Positions 21,856 to 29,884 of a stretch of DNA of 43,881 nt are shown piece by piece; position 1 is the first letter of the stretch, and each line of letters starts with the position of its first letter. The position numbers were made by a program, and so were the translations under genes. This stretch comes from Deltaproteobacteria bacterium (GTDB lineage Bacteria > Myxococcota_A > UBA9160 > UBA4427), in the NCBI GenBank assembly GCA_019310975.1, contig JAFDDH010000018.1:1-43881 (forward strand). The letters are read 5' to 3'. The notes beneath the pieces were generated by a model, which saw only the letters and a list, made by a program, of their open reading frames with translations, was not told the origin of the DNA and did no database searches.

Positions 21856-22853
21856 CAATCCTCATCCTCGCCAAAGCGGGCCAGATAGGATGACCAGGTC
21901 AGCCCCGAACCGACGCCCACTACGGCCACGTCGTCCTCGTTGCGCCACTTGTCCCAGAGCTGGGACATCACCGAGCCCGAGCTCGAGGCGCCCGTATTGC
22001 CGTACCACTCGGCGTTGCTGTGATGGCGCTCGGGCGCGATGTCGCAGCGCTGGCAGACGGACTCCAGCATACGCAGGTTCGCCTGGTGGCCGATGAAATG
22101 GAGCGACCGGTCCGCTGACTCGTACTCGGTGCGCAGGTGGTTGTAGCAGAGCGACGTCTTCTTGATCGCGAACATCTGGACCGTTCGCCCCTCTTGGGCG
22201 AAGTAGCCCTGACGCGGGATCAGCACCTTCTCGGCGCCGGCGGGGCTCGAATCGAGGGTCGTCGTGACGATTCGCGCGCGGCCCTGATGCCTGGCCGAGA
22301 GCACGGCAGCGAGCCCACAGTCCCCCCACAGCACCGCTGCGGCGCGATCCGAGTAGTCGACGGTACGCGTCATGGACTCCATGCTGACCAGCAGCACGTA
22401 GTCGGGCAGTGCTTCGGGCTTCATGGACGAAAGCATATGCAGGCCGGCCAGATAGCTCGTACAGGCCGAGTTGACGTCGAGAGCGGGTGCCTCGATGCCG
22501 AGCCGATCCGCGACATTGCACGCCTCGGCGGGCGACACCGTATCGGGTGCGCAGCCACCACCCACCACCAGGCCGACGTCCGAGGCCGAGATGCCGGCGC
22601 GCTCGAGAGCGAGCGTCGCGGCCCGCGCGCCGAGCTCCGCGTTCGCGTACTCGGCCACTTCGGCGGCCTCACGGGGCTCGGCGTTGCGGGTCGCACGGAT
22701 ATAGTCCAGCGGCATGACGGTGCGTCGCGAGCGGATGCCGACACGCTCCATGATCCACTGCTCGTTGGTCCCGATATCGAGATCCTCGAGGAATTGATTC
22801 GTGATCTCGTTCTTGGGATGAAAGTGGCCGAGGCCCAGGAGATTGAGCGTCAT
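21855..22853 (-). CDS. Beta-ketoacyl-ACP synthase III (FabH-like)
   Basis: 332 residues. It starts chain synthesis by condensing an acyl-CoA primer with malonyl-ACP. The catalytic triad is Cys131 in DVNSACTSYLAGL, His256 in IGHQANLRML and Asn286 in WYGNTGASSSGS. The N-terminal MERVGIRSRR is the FabH family block. GNTGASSSG differs from the common GNTSAAS, and SACTSY from AACAGF, so its primer may not be acetyl-CoA. The ATG at 22853 is chosen: the GTG four codons upstream sits directly on the GAGGAG ribosome site and could not use it. It is the first gene of the nine-gene operon. Confidence 0.9.
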   Translation of the reverse strand: MTLNLLGLGHFHPKNEITNQFLEDLDIGTNEQWIMERVGIRSRRTVMPLDYIRATRNAEPREAAEVAEYANAELGARAATLALERAGISASDVGLVVGGGCAPDTVSPAEACNVADRLGIEAPALDVNSACTSYLAGLHMLSSMKPEALPDYVLLVSMESMTRTVDYSDRAAAVLWGDCGLAAVLSARHQGRARIVTTTLDSSPAGAEKVLIPRQGYFAQEGRTVQMFAIKKTSLCYNHLRTEYESADRSLHFIGHQANLRMLESVCQRCDIAPERHHSNAEWYGNTGASSSGSVMSQLWDKWRNEDDVAVVGVGSGLTWSSYLARFGEDED

Positions 22854-23095
22854 CGCGTCGCCCACCTCCTCGCCTCTCCCGGCACCGGTTCCCCCACTGG
22901 GATCGACCCCATCCAGCCGTTGGGAATTTCACTCAGCACAGACCTGTCCCTCACTGTCTGCAAGCCACGCACGAGGGCCACCTTCCTCGCATCTCATACG
23001 AGTGCAAACGCTCGGAACTTAGCCCCGTCAAAGGCCTTCCAATGCAAATGTCTTGCAAATTCTCGATCGGCGCGCTGGGCGGACCAAAGAAAGGA
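22854..23095 (-). promoter_or_regulatory. Leader/promoter region of the fatty-acid operon with TGCAAAT repeats
   Basis: 242 bases between the helicase stop and the FabH-like start, more AT-rich toward 23000-23095. Direct repeats TGCAAAT occur at 23043-23049 and 23054-23060, 11 bases apart (one helical turn), with a third variant TGCAAAC at 23003-23009. They lie 150-207 bases upstream of the start codon and could bind a regulator of the operon. The ribosome site GAGGAGG is at 22864-22870. No confident -35/-10 pair was identified. Confidence 0.35.
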
Positions 23096-25981
23096 TTATG
23101 ACTCAGAGTCACCTGGAGTCAACGGAGTCAACGTAGTCAACGGAGTGCGCCGGGGAGGCGCGGAGGCAGACTGGACCGAGCGCCCGAGTCCGATTTCGGC
23201 GAGTACGCCCGGAATCTGGTCTCTCCGGAGCGATCGCACTTCTGTCCCTCGGGGGAACGCCTCCGCGATGCGCGGGAAGTAGCCGCGCCCACTGCGGCCT
23301 TCGACGATCACCACGATGCCGCGGTCCTCCTCACCGCGGATCAGCCGCCCGGTCATCTGCTTGAGGTAGAGCAACATCTTGCCCAGCCGGTAGCGCTCGA
23401 AGGCGTTCATTCCGAGCTCACCGATGCGCATCTCGCGGCGGCGGCGCAGCTCGGTGGGCACCTCGAAGGGCAACTTCTCGATCACCACCGCCTGCAGGTC
23501 GTCGCCCGCAATGTCCAGACCCTGCCAGAATGTGCGTGCCCCGAGCAGCACGCCGCCGCCAGGCAGCGCCCGGAAGCGGCGCACCAGGCTGGCCGGATCG
23601 TCGGCCGCGCGGCGCGGCGCCAGAACAACGGTGGGCTCGTCGGCGAGCTCGGCCGCCAGCCGATCGGCCACGTCGTTCATGCGTCGCAAGCTGGTGAACA
23701 GACCGAGCGTGCGCCCGCCCAGCTCACGAGCCAGCAGGGCGAGCACGTCCACGGTATCCGCGACCCGCTCGTCGGTGCCGCTCCGGTCGGGCAGCACGAC
23801 CACGCGCATGTGTTCGTTGTACGCGAAGGGGCTCGGCACGGCGATCTTGTCGACCCCAAAACCGTCGCGCTCCTCGATCTCGAGCTCTCCCATCGCGGCG
23901 AAAGCGTCACCGCCCACGAAGAGGCTGGCCGATACCGCGGCGAACGAGTCGAGCCCCTGCATGAATTGCTCGTGGAAGGCGCTCGCCGGGGAGACGTCGC
24001 GGATCGCGAGCAGCCAACCGTCATAGGGCGATACCAATCGCTCGAAGCCGGCCACGACGTCGGGCGATCCCTCGCTGAAGGCAAGCCGCAGACCGGCGGC
24101 CGACTCGCGCCAGGCGTCGGCGTTCTTCTGTACCGGTGTCGGCCCCTCGGTGGCTGCCACCGGCGTCTCGTCGAAGGTCCACTCGGCGCGCGCATCGAGC
24201 TCCTCGGCAAATCTCGCCAAGCCTTCCAGACGCGCGGCGGCCACCTCGGCCAGGCCCGCCAGGTGAGGAAAGAGAAGGTCGGCGCGCGCCGGCAGCTGCA
24301 GCTCCCCGTACTCGCTGGCGCGCTCCGCGACACCGCGCCCGATCGACGTGAGATCGAGCAACAATGCGCGTCGCGTTTCGCGCGCGCGCTTCTGCGCCTC
24401 GCGCCGCTCCCTGCGCGGCAGCAGCCCCGCTTCGGGCCCCGGCTGGCCCGAGCGCGTAGCGGGCGAACCGAATGTCTCGTCGATGCGCTCGAGGATGTCC
24501 TCCGGGCGCACAACGAGCGCGTAGACGTCGTCTGCGACGCCGGCGAGCTCATGTCCCTCATCTGCGATCACGTTCGCATAGCGTGGATAGTCGGGCGGCC
24601 AGCGCAGCAGCAGGTCGTGATTGGCGACGATCAGGTGCGCGTTCGCGAGCGCGGCGCGTCGGCGACCGAAGGGACACGACTTTCGCTTCCCGCACTCTTC
24701 GCGGCTGCATTGCTCGGCCCGCATCGCGACCGAGCGGTGAACGAGATCGCGCAGCAACGTGTGCCGGCGCAGCAGCGACGCCGGCAACGCACCGACTTCG
24801 CCGGCCGGGCGCGTGCGCGCGCAGCTCATCAGGACCGCGAATGTGAGTCGGTCCTCTTCGAGCAGCCCGGGATCGCGCCCGTCCGCGAGCGTATCGCTCA
24901 GGCGCTTCTCGCAGATGTAGTTGGCGCGCCCCTTGATGGAGAGCGCACGCAGCTCCGGATAGCCGAGCATGCGCGCCGCGGCCGCGATGTCCTTCACGAG
25001 CAGCTGGTCTTGCAGGAGCTTCGTGCGGGTCGAGATGACGACGGGCGAGTGCTCGCCACGGGCGGAGCGCTCGATCGCGAAGGGAATCGCAGCCGCCAGA
25101 TAGGCGAGCGACTTGCCGACCCCGGTTCCGCCCTCGATCAACACGCTGCCGCCGCCGGCCAGATTGCGCACAAATCCCCTCATCAGCTCGACCTGCTCGG
25201 CACGCGCACGGTAGTGGGGAAAGTGGCGGCGGCCACGGGCCCGATCGGAGAGCGCTTCGGCAATCGCATCCTCGTCGAAGGGGACGGGCTGCTCGCTCGT
25301 GCGGCCGACGTCGATGAACTGCTCGGGCAGCTCGGCATCGTCGACCACGAGCCCCTTGCCGAGCAGCGCGAGCCAGGGCGAGTCCGGCATGTGGCGCTCG
25401 AGGGCACGCCGGGCAGTGCGGTAGCGGAGCCCGTCGTCGGCCGCCCCGGCCGCCACGTGGAGCAGGGCACCCAGCAGGCCAAGGACGTCCTCGAGAGCGC
25501 GGTAGCGCTCGGCACCACCCAGAAGCGCACCCAGATAGGCATCGAGATGGGTATCGGCCGCATCCGGGTGCGTGAGCGCCAATAGGTCTCGCGTGTCGTG
25601 CCAACCGGCCCGCCGCAGGGTCCCCGAGACCGAGCGGCCCAGGAAGTGCTGGGGGATCGCGACGTCGTGGGCGAGCAGAGCCCGGCCTCGCAGCACCTCG
25701 GCGAAGGCGTCCGCGACATCGGCGATCCGCGGGGCGGCGCGAAGATCCTCGGCCGAGAGCCCGGTCAAGCGCGCGATGTGGGGCGGAAGCGATCGCTCGG
25801 GCCGCACCAGAGTCTGCACTGCCACGGGGCTGTCGGCGGTGCCGTCCACCAGCACCACACCGATCTCGAGGATCTCGGCCCGGCGCGAATCCGGCGAGCC
25901 GCTGGCCTGCAGGCCGACGATCGCAATCGGGCCGAGGCGCTCGACCAGGGGCGAGAAGAGCTCGAGATCGGGCACTTCCAC
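23096..25981 (-). CDS. DinG-family 5'-3' DNA helicase with degenerate N-terminal exonuclease domain
   Basis: About 961 residues from the GTG at 25981; starts from 25975 to about 26090 are possible, as no strong ribosome site decides. The N terminus (1-190) aligns with DnaQ-type DEDDh exonucleases but has lost its metal ligands: IVGLQASG for the usual VDxETTG, HDVAIPQHFL for HNVxFDxxFL, and YRALED for HRAxxD. The helicase part has Walker A GGTGVGKS, four iron-sulphur cysteines (MSCART, then CSREECGKRKSC with C-x4-C-x5-C spacing as in DinG), motif II DEGH (DEAH variant) and motif VI QMTGRLIRGEEDRG. It probably resolves R-loops, forks or damaged duplexes. The C-terminal 20 residues are encoded by 9-bp tandem repeats. 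It lies alone between the fatty-acid operon and the ThDP-enzyme gene. Confidence 0.85.
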   Translation of the reverse strand: MEVPDLELFSPLVERLGPIAIVGLQASGSPDSRRAEILEIGVVLVDGTADSPVAVQTLVRPERSLPPHIARLTGLSAEDLRAAPRIADVADAFAEVLRGRALLAHDVAIPQHFLGRSVSGTLRRAGWHDTRDLLALTHPDAADTHLDAYLGALLGGAERYRALEDVLGLLGALLHVAAGAADDGLRYRTARRALERHMPDSPWLALLGKGLVVDDAELPEQFIDVGRTSEQPVPFDEDAIAEALSDRARGRRHFPHYRARAEQVELMRGFVRNLAGGGSVLIEGGTGVGKSLAYLAAAIPFAIERSARGEHSPVVISTRTKLLQDQLLVKDIAAAARMLGYPELRALSIKGRANYICEKRLSDTLADGRDPGLLEEDRLTFAVLMSCARTRPAGEVGALPASLLRRHTLLRDLVHRSVAMRAEQCSREECGKRKSCPFGRRRAALANAHLIVANHDLLLRWPPDYPRYANVIADEGHELAGVADDVYALVVRPEDILERIDETFGSPATRSGQPGPEAGLLPRRERREAQKRARETRRALLLDLTSIGRGVAERASEYGELQLPARADLLFPHLAGLAEVAAARLEGLARFAEELDARAEWTFDETPVAATEGPTPVQKNADAWRESAAGLRLAFSEGSPDVVAGFERLVSPYDGWLLAIRDVSPASAFHEQFMQGLDSFAAVSASLFVGGDAFAAMGELEIEERDGFGVDKIAVPSPFAYNEHMRVVVLPDRSGTDERVADTVDVLALLARELGGRTLGLFTSLRRMNDVADRLAAELADEPTVVLAPRRAADDPASLVRRFRALPGGGVLLGARTFWQGLDIAGDDLQAVVIEKLPFEVPTELRRRREMRIGELGMNAFERYRLGKMLLYLKQMTGRLIRGEEDRGIVVIVEGRSGRGYFPRIAEAFPRGTEVRSLRRDQIPGVLAEIGLGRSVQSASAPPRRTPLTTLTPLTPGDSES
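23116..23142. repeat. Three 9-bp tandem repeats (GAGTCAACG) at the helicase 3' end
   Basis: Copies at 23116-23124 and 23125-23133 are identical; 23134-23142 differs in the first base. They encode the Thr/Leu/Pro-rich end of the helicase (PLTTLTPLTPG) and keep its reading frame. Confidence 0.8.
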
Positions 25982-26107
25982 GTGCCGGCGTCTGAGCCCT
26001 CTCTCCTGCACCCAGCCCCCAGATCGGATCGCCACATCGCAACCGCCGCGCCAAGGGCGCCGTCCATCCACCCAGACGCCGGCGCCGATCAAGATGGCGA
26101 TCGCGCG

Positions 26108-26132
26108 GCGCCGGCACCTCTGGTGCCGGCGC
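26108..26132 (-). terminator. Perfect 11-bp hairpin after the ThDP-enzyme gene
   Basis: Arms GCGCCGGCACC (26108-26118) and GGTGCCGGCGC (26122-26132) with a TCT loop (plus-strand sequence). It starts 7 bases downstream of the ThDP-enzyme stop in the direction of transcription. No T-run follows. It separates that gene from the helicase gene and could act as terminator or as an attenuating structure in the helicase leader. Confidence 0.5.
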
Positions 26133-26139
26133 ACGGTCG

Positions 26140-27786
26140 TCAGACGTAGATGCCGCCCTTGAACTCCCGATCCTGCTTGATCATCACATTGATGAGTGCG
26201 GGCTTGCCCGACGCCGCGGCACGCTCGAGCGCCGGCCGCAGCTCCTCGGGCGACTCCACGAGCTCGCCGTATCCACCGAGCGCCTCCACGACTTTGTCGT
26301 AGCGGGTGCGTCGCAGCAACGTACCGTCGAGCCGATCCCAGCCCATGACAGCGCCCTGGGGCCGCATCATCTGGCCCCACGCCGCGTCGTTGCCCACGAT
26401 CCCGATGATCGGCAGGTCGAAGCGCACCGCAGTGTCGTACTCGAAGCCGTTCAGGCCAAACGAGCCGTCGCCGTACACGATGACCACGCGCTTGTCGGGA
26501 TGAGAGAGCTGCGCGGCCAGCGCGAAGGGCATCCCGACACCCAATGTGCCGAGCGGGCCCGGGTCCATCCATCCACCCTCGCTCTTCACCGGGATGATCT
26601 TCGCCGCCGTGGACACGATGTCACCGCCGTCACCGATCACGATTGGCGAGTCCAGTGTGTCGAGCCAGTCGCGCACCTCGCGGCACATGCGCTGCGGGTC
26701 GAGCGGGCTCTCGTCGCTATTGAGCTTGGCCTGCACCACGGCCTCGGCGGCGTCCTCGATCACGCGCAGCTCGTCTCGCCAGCTGCTGAAATCGAGCTGC
26801 GCACCCTGGTTCTTCATCTCCTCGATCAGCTGCTCGAAGCTGCAGCCGAGGTTGCCCACCAGCGGCACGTCGGTCCCGCGGTTCTGGCCGATCAGCGTGG
26901 CGTCCATCTCGAGCTGGATGATGGTGGCGTCGGCCGGGATGCTCTGGCCGAAGCGCATGCGGAAGTCGAGCAGTGTGCCGGCGAGCACGATGCAGTCGAT
27001 CTTCGTCAGTGCGTCGCGGCGCGATCGGTTGAGGAACTCGGGCGAGTCCGGCGGCACGCTGCCGCGCCCCATACCGTTCGTGTAGGTGGGGATGTGGGTC
27101 TCGGCGATGAAGCGGTTCATCGCCTCGACACCCCGTGACCACTTCACACTGGTGCCCGCCATCAGCATCGGTCGCTCGGCCTGCTGCAGCGCTTCGATCG
27201 CCTTGCGGACCTCGACCCGATCCGGTGAGATCCGCGGCGACTCGGTGCGGATGCGCGGAATCGGGCTCTCCTCCCACTCCACCTGGTTGTTCCAGGTGTC
27301 CATCGGGACCTCGAGAAAGGCGGGCCCCGGGATGCCCGAGACCGCGTGGCGGATGGCCAGCTCGATGAACTCCGGGATGCGATGCGTCTGATAGATGGCG
27401 TCGCAATACTTCGTGATCGGGCGTACGACACCCAGGTGATCCATCTCCTGCAGTGATCCCTTGCGAAGCTGACTGAAGGGGCCCTGGCCGCCGAAGATCA
27501 GGATCGGTGAGTTGGCCCGCCACGCGTTCGCGATGCCGGTCACGCCGTCGGTCACGCCCGGGCCGGCCGTGATGGCCGCGACCCCGATGCTGCCGGGATT
27601 GCAGCGCGCCCACGAGTCGGCGGCGTGTACGGCGGCCTGCTCGTGACGCACGTCGACGATCCGAATGCCCTCGTCCAGGCAGCCGTCGTAGAGTGGCATG
27701 ATGTGGCCGCCGGGGAGGGTGAAGAGAACCTCGACGCCGGCCTGCTTGAGGGCGCGCGCCGCGAGCTTGCCGCCGTGTACGGGCAT
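26140..27786 (-). CDS. Thiamine-diphosphate enzyme, acetolactate synthase / 2-hydroxyacyl-CoA lyase type
   Basis: 548 residues. The N-terminal ThDP domain has the catalytic Glu49 in VDVRHEQAAVHAADSWAR, then GPGVTDGVTGIANAW. The central domain is Rossmann-like (RPMLMAGTSVKWSRG). The C-terminal ThDP/metal motif is GDGSFGLNGFEYDTA followed by GIVGNDAAWGQ (GDG-x-N-type). The ATG at 27786 has AGGAG 9 bases upstream, so the longer frame is rejected. The family includes acetolactate synthase, oxalyl-CoA decarboxylase and 2-hydroxyacyl-CoA lyase. The lack of an adjacent regulatory subunit or other ilv gene argues against branched-chain synthesis, but substrate cannot be fixed. It stands alone, with hairpins on both sides. 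Confidence 0.82.
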   Translation of the reverse strand: MPVHGGKLAARALKQAGVEVLFTLPGGHIMPLYDGCLDEGIRIVDVRHEQAAVHAADSWARCNPGSIGVAAITAGPGVTDGVTGIANAWRANSPILIFGGQGPFSQLRKGSLQEMDHLGVVRPITKYCDAIYQTHRIPEFIELAIRHAVSGIPGPAFLEVPMDTWNNQVEWEESPIPRIRTESPRISPDRVEVRKAIEALQQAERPMLMAGTSVKWSRGVEAMNRFIAETHIPTYTNGMGRGSVPPDSPEFLNRSRRDALTKIDCIVLAGTLLDFRMRFGQSIPADATIIQLEMDATLIGQNRGTDVPLVGNLGCSFEQLIEEMKNQGAQLDFSSWRDELRVIEDAAEAVVQAKLNSDESPLDPQRMCREVRDWLDTLDSPIVIGDGGDIVSTAAKIIPVKSEGGWMDPGPLGTLGVGMPFALAAQLSHPDKRVVIVYGDGSFGLNGFEYDTAVRFDLPIIGIVGNDAAWGQMMRPQGAVMGWDRLDGTLLRRTRYDKVVEALGGYGELVESPEELRPALERAAASGKPALINVMIKQDREFKGGIYV

Positions 27787-27914
27787 ATTGGGGAGCTCCT
27801 GCGAGTGGAGGGGGTGAGGAGAGCGGGGCGGCGGCCACGACCGCACGCACAGAGAGGGCCACGATATCACCGGGCCGTGTCCGCGCCCACCCGGACCCAG
27901 ACCCCAGAACGGAC

Positions 27915-27960
27915 CCAACAAAAGCAGTGGGGTGGCGCCACCCAGGCGACGCCACCCCAC
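27915..27960 (-). terminator. Rho-independent terminator of the pal-like gene
   Basis: Plus-strand arms GTGGGGTGGCG (27927-27937) and CGCCACCCCAC (27950-27960) form a perfect 11-bp stem with a 12-base loop. On the minus strand the hairpin is followed by TGCTTTTGTTG, a short T-rich tract. It lies 66 bases after the stop of the OmpA-family lipoprotein gene and is the clearest intrinsic terminator in the window. Confidence 0.75.
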
Positions 27961-28026
27961 AACTGAATCTCGCACGAGCCCGCCACCGACCAGAGCCCGT
28001 GCGGGTCCTCCAGGCGCGATCGTCGG

Positions 28027-28560
28027 CTAGTCGCCGGCCTCGAACGATGCGCGACGGTTCATCGCCCACGCGGACTCGTTGTTGCCCTGCGCGACCGGTC
28101 GCAGCTCGCCGTAGCTCACGATCGTCATCTGCCGCATCGCCACGCCGAGGTTCGCGAGATACCGGCGCGTCGCCGAAGCGCGGCGCTCCCCGAGGGCCAG
28201 GTTGTACTCCTCGCTGCCGCGGGTGTCGGTATGACCCTCGATGATGACCTTGAGCGCGTTGGCGTCGAGCTGCGTGGCGGCCTGCTTGAGCGTCGGAACG
28301 GCATCCTGCCGGATGTCCGAACGGTCGAAGTCGAAGAGGATGGGTTTGATGCTCATCCACTTGGCAGACCCGGCGGCCGCCGTGTCCTCCTCGCCCCCGG
28401 TATCCGCCGATGCGCCGGCGTCAGTGAACTCGCTGCCCGTGTCGGACGCCGTCGTGTCCTCCACCTCGGTACTCGACGCGCAGCCGATCAGGCTGAAGGT
28501 CGCAGCTGCAACCAGGCAAAGTACGATTCCAGGAAGGGCCGTGGCAGATTGTCGATTCAT
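28027..28560 (-). CDS. OmpA-family peptidoglycan-associated lipoprotein (Pal-like)
   Basis: 177 residues. A lipoprotein signal ends in the lipobox SLIGC (Cys27). An acidic Asp/Thr/Ser-rich linker of about 40 residues follows, then the OmpA-C domain: IKPILFDFDRSDIR, VIIEGHTDTRGSEEYNLALGERRASATRRYL and NRRASFE. The TDxRG...YN...L..RR block is the peptidoglycan (diaminopimelate)-binding signature. It tethers the outer membrane to the cell wall. The ATG at 28560 has AAGGAA 10 bases upstream. No tolB, tolA or ybgF homologue is beside it, so it may be an accessory Pal-type protein and not the Tol-Pal member itself. A strong terminator follows. Confidence 0.9.
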   Translation of the reverse strand: MNRQSATALPGIVLCLVAAATFSLIGCASSTEVEDTTASDTGSEFTDAGASADTGGEEDTAAAGSAKWMSIKPILFDFDRSDIRQDAVPTLKQAATQLDANALKVIIEGHTDTRGSEEYNLALGERRASATRRYLANLGVAMRQMTIVSYGELRPVAQGNNESAWAMNRRASFEAGD

Positions 28561-28812
28561 GGCTACTCGATTCCTTTGATTTGTCCGCCGGCCCTCTGGA
28601 GCGCATACGCTCCGGACGTTGACGGCGATTTCCCCTGCACTGCGGGGAGATAATGGATGTTCCTGCGGGCTGGTGCAAGCGCGGGACGGCTCTCAGCCCC
28701 CTCTCTCGGCCCGATTTACACACCCCCCATGCCTCCATGACCTATCTGCATGGACACCGCACGATCGCATCCCGATCGACGTACCGGGCGTCACACTTCG
28801 TGACGGCCGACA

Positions 28813-29625
28813 CTATCGAAGCGACGAGGTGAAGGGATCGACGATCGGCACGCGCCCAGCCAGGGCATCCACCATCAGCGCCTGGAGGGCCGTGTCGCGC
28901 GGATGGAGGCGCAGCGCCTCGGACAGGAGAGTGAGGGCTTCTTCGCGGCGCTCGAGCATCAACAGGAGTGTGCCCGCGCGGGCGAAGGCGAGGGCATCGG
29001 CCGGATCGGCGGCCGCGGCCGCGGCGTAGAGATCCGCCGCACGCTCGGGATCGGAGCCGCGCACGCCCTCGGCGAACGCCGACAGGGCGTGAGCCAGCAC
29101 GGGAGCCACCGCAGACGCCTCGCAGCCCTCGCGCCGCGCGCGGCGCGCGAGCTCCAACGCGCGCCCGGATTCGCCTGCCCCGAGCTGGCGCGGCGCGGCG
29201 CGAAGGAGAAGTGGGCAGACCTCGGCGCCGTGCAGGGCGGCGACCCGCTCTGGATCGAGCTCGGCCAGCGCGTCGAACGACGCGAGCGCCTCGAGGTCTC
29301 GCCCCAGTGCGGTCTGCGCGCGGGCGAGCCCCAGCCGTGCCTCGCCGTGGTCGCCGCCGAGGGCGAGCGCGGCCCGGTACTCCGCCTCGGCCGTCTCTGC
29401 CTGAGCGCGGGCCAGCGCCAGGTCGCCGCGATAGACGTGCTCCCTTGCGGCCTTCGCGTCACGCTCCTCGGGTGTCGGCATGCACCCGGCCGCGAAAGCG
29501 CCGACCAATAGCGCGATCCCTACTGGGAGAGACCTTCTCCACCCGCTCCACCCGCTCGACTGGCCCCGCCGCCGGCGCGGCCACCACTGCTTCCACTGCT
29601 TCCACAAACCCGCGTCGCCGCGCAT
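28813..29625 (-). CDS. TPR-repeat lipoprotein
   Basis: 270 residues. A long basic N-region (WKQWKQWWPRRRR) precedes a hydrophobic stretch and the lipobox AFAAGC (Cys48). Tetratricopeptide-like helical pairs follow: AREHVYRGDLALARAQAETA, EYRAALALGGDHGEARLGLA, ALASFDALAELDPERV, and near the end LFE-type units around DALAFARAGTLLLMLERREE and LLSEALRLHPRDTAL. The role is probably protein-protein contact in the periplasm, possibly outer-membrane assembly (inference). The ATG at 29625 has GGAGGGGGG upstream. The N-region is encoded partly by 9-bp tandem repeats, so a start at a later codon (the signal core begins near residue 33) is also conceivable. Confidence 0.78.
   Translation of the reverse strand: MRGDAGLWKQWKQWWPRRRRGQSSGWSGWRRSLPVGIALLVGAFAAGCMPTPEERDAKAAREHVYRGDLALARAQAETAEAEYRAALALGGDHGEARLGLARAQTALGRDLEALASFDALAELDPERVAALHGAEVCPLLLRAAPRQLGAGESGRALELARRARREGCEASAVAPVLAHALSAFAEGVRGSDPERAADLYAAAAAADPADALAFARAGTLLLMLERREEALTLLSEALRLHPRDTALQALMVDALAGRVPIVDPFTSSLR
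29537..29605. repeat. Two sets of 9-bp tandem repeats in the TPR lipoprotein signal region
   Basis: CTCCACCCG twice (29537-29545, 29546-29554) and CCACTGCTT twice plus four bases (29584-29605). Both keep the reading frame and produce the repeated SGWSGW and WKQWKQW segments in the N-region of the lipoprotein. Confidence 0.75.
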
Positions 29626-29884
29626 CCCCGCCCCCCCTCCCCGCGACCCGCGAAGAGTCTACCTTCTTCGATCCGCGACCTCTCACTTCGGATCGCGCCC
29701 CGCCCCCCACTCTCGAGAACGCGCCAAGCGCTTGCACGCGTCCTCGATCCACCTGGTGAATGCCTTGGCTGCGTCCGACGAGACCCGCGACTCCCGCTCC
29801 GACGGCGCGCCCATCGCATCGCCCCTCGACGCACAGAGCCGGCGACGCGGCCGCCGCATCGCGATCTCGAGCCATCCGCTCGGC

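Noticed and set aside
11356-22853. Aryl polyene or PUFA-synthase gene cluster
   Set aside because: No chain-length factor, ammonia-lyase, adenylation enzyme or second KS for aryl polyenes, and no multidomain PfaA-type protein with tandem ACPs.
23810-25585. 591-codon plus-strand open frame
   Set aside because: Antisense shadow of the DinG-type helicase; no motif, no ribosome site.
26140-27786. Firm assignment as acetolactate synthase (ilvB)
   Set aside because: The ThDP motifs fit several related enzymes, and there is no regulatory subunit or other branched-chain gene beside it.
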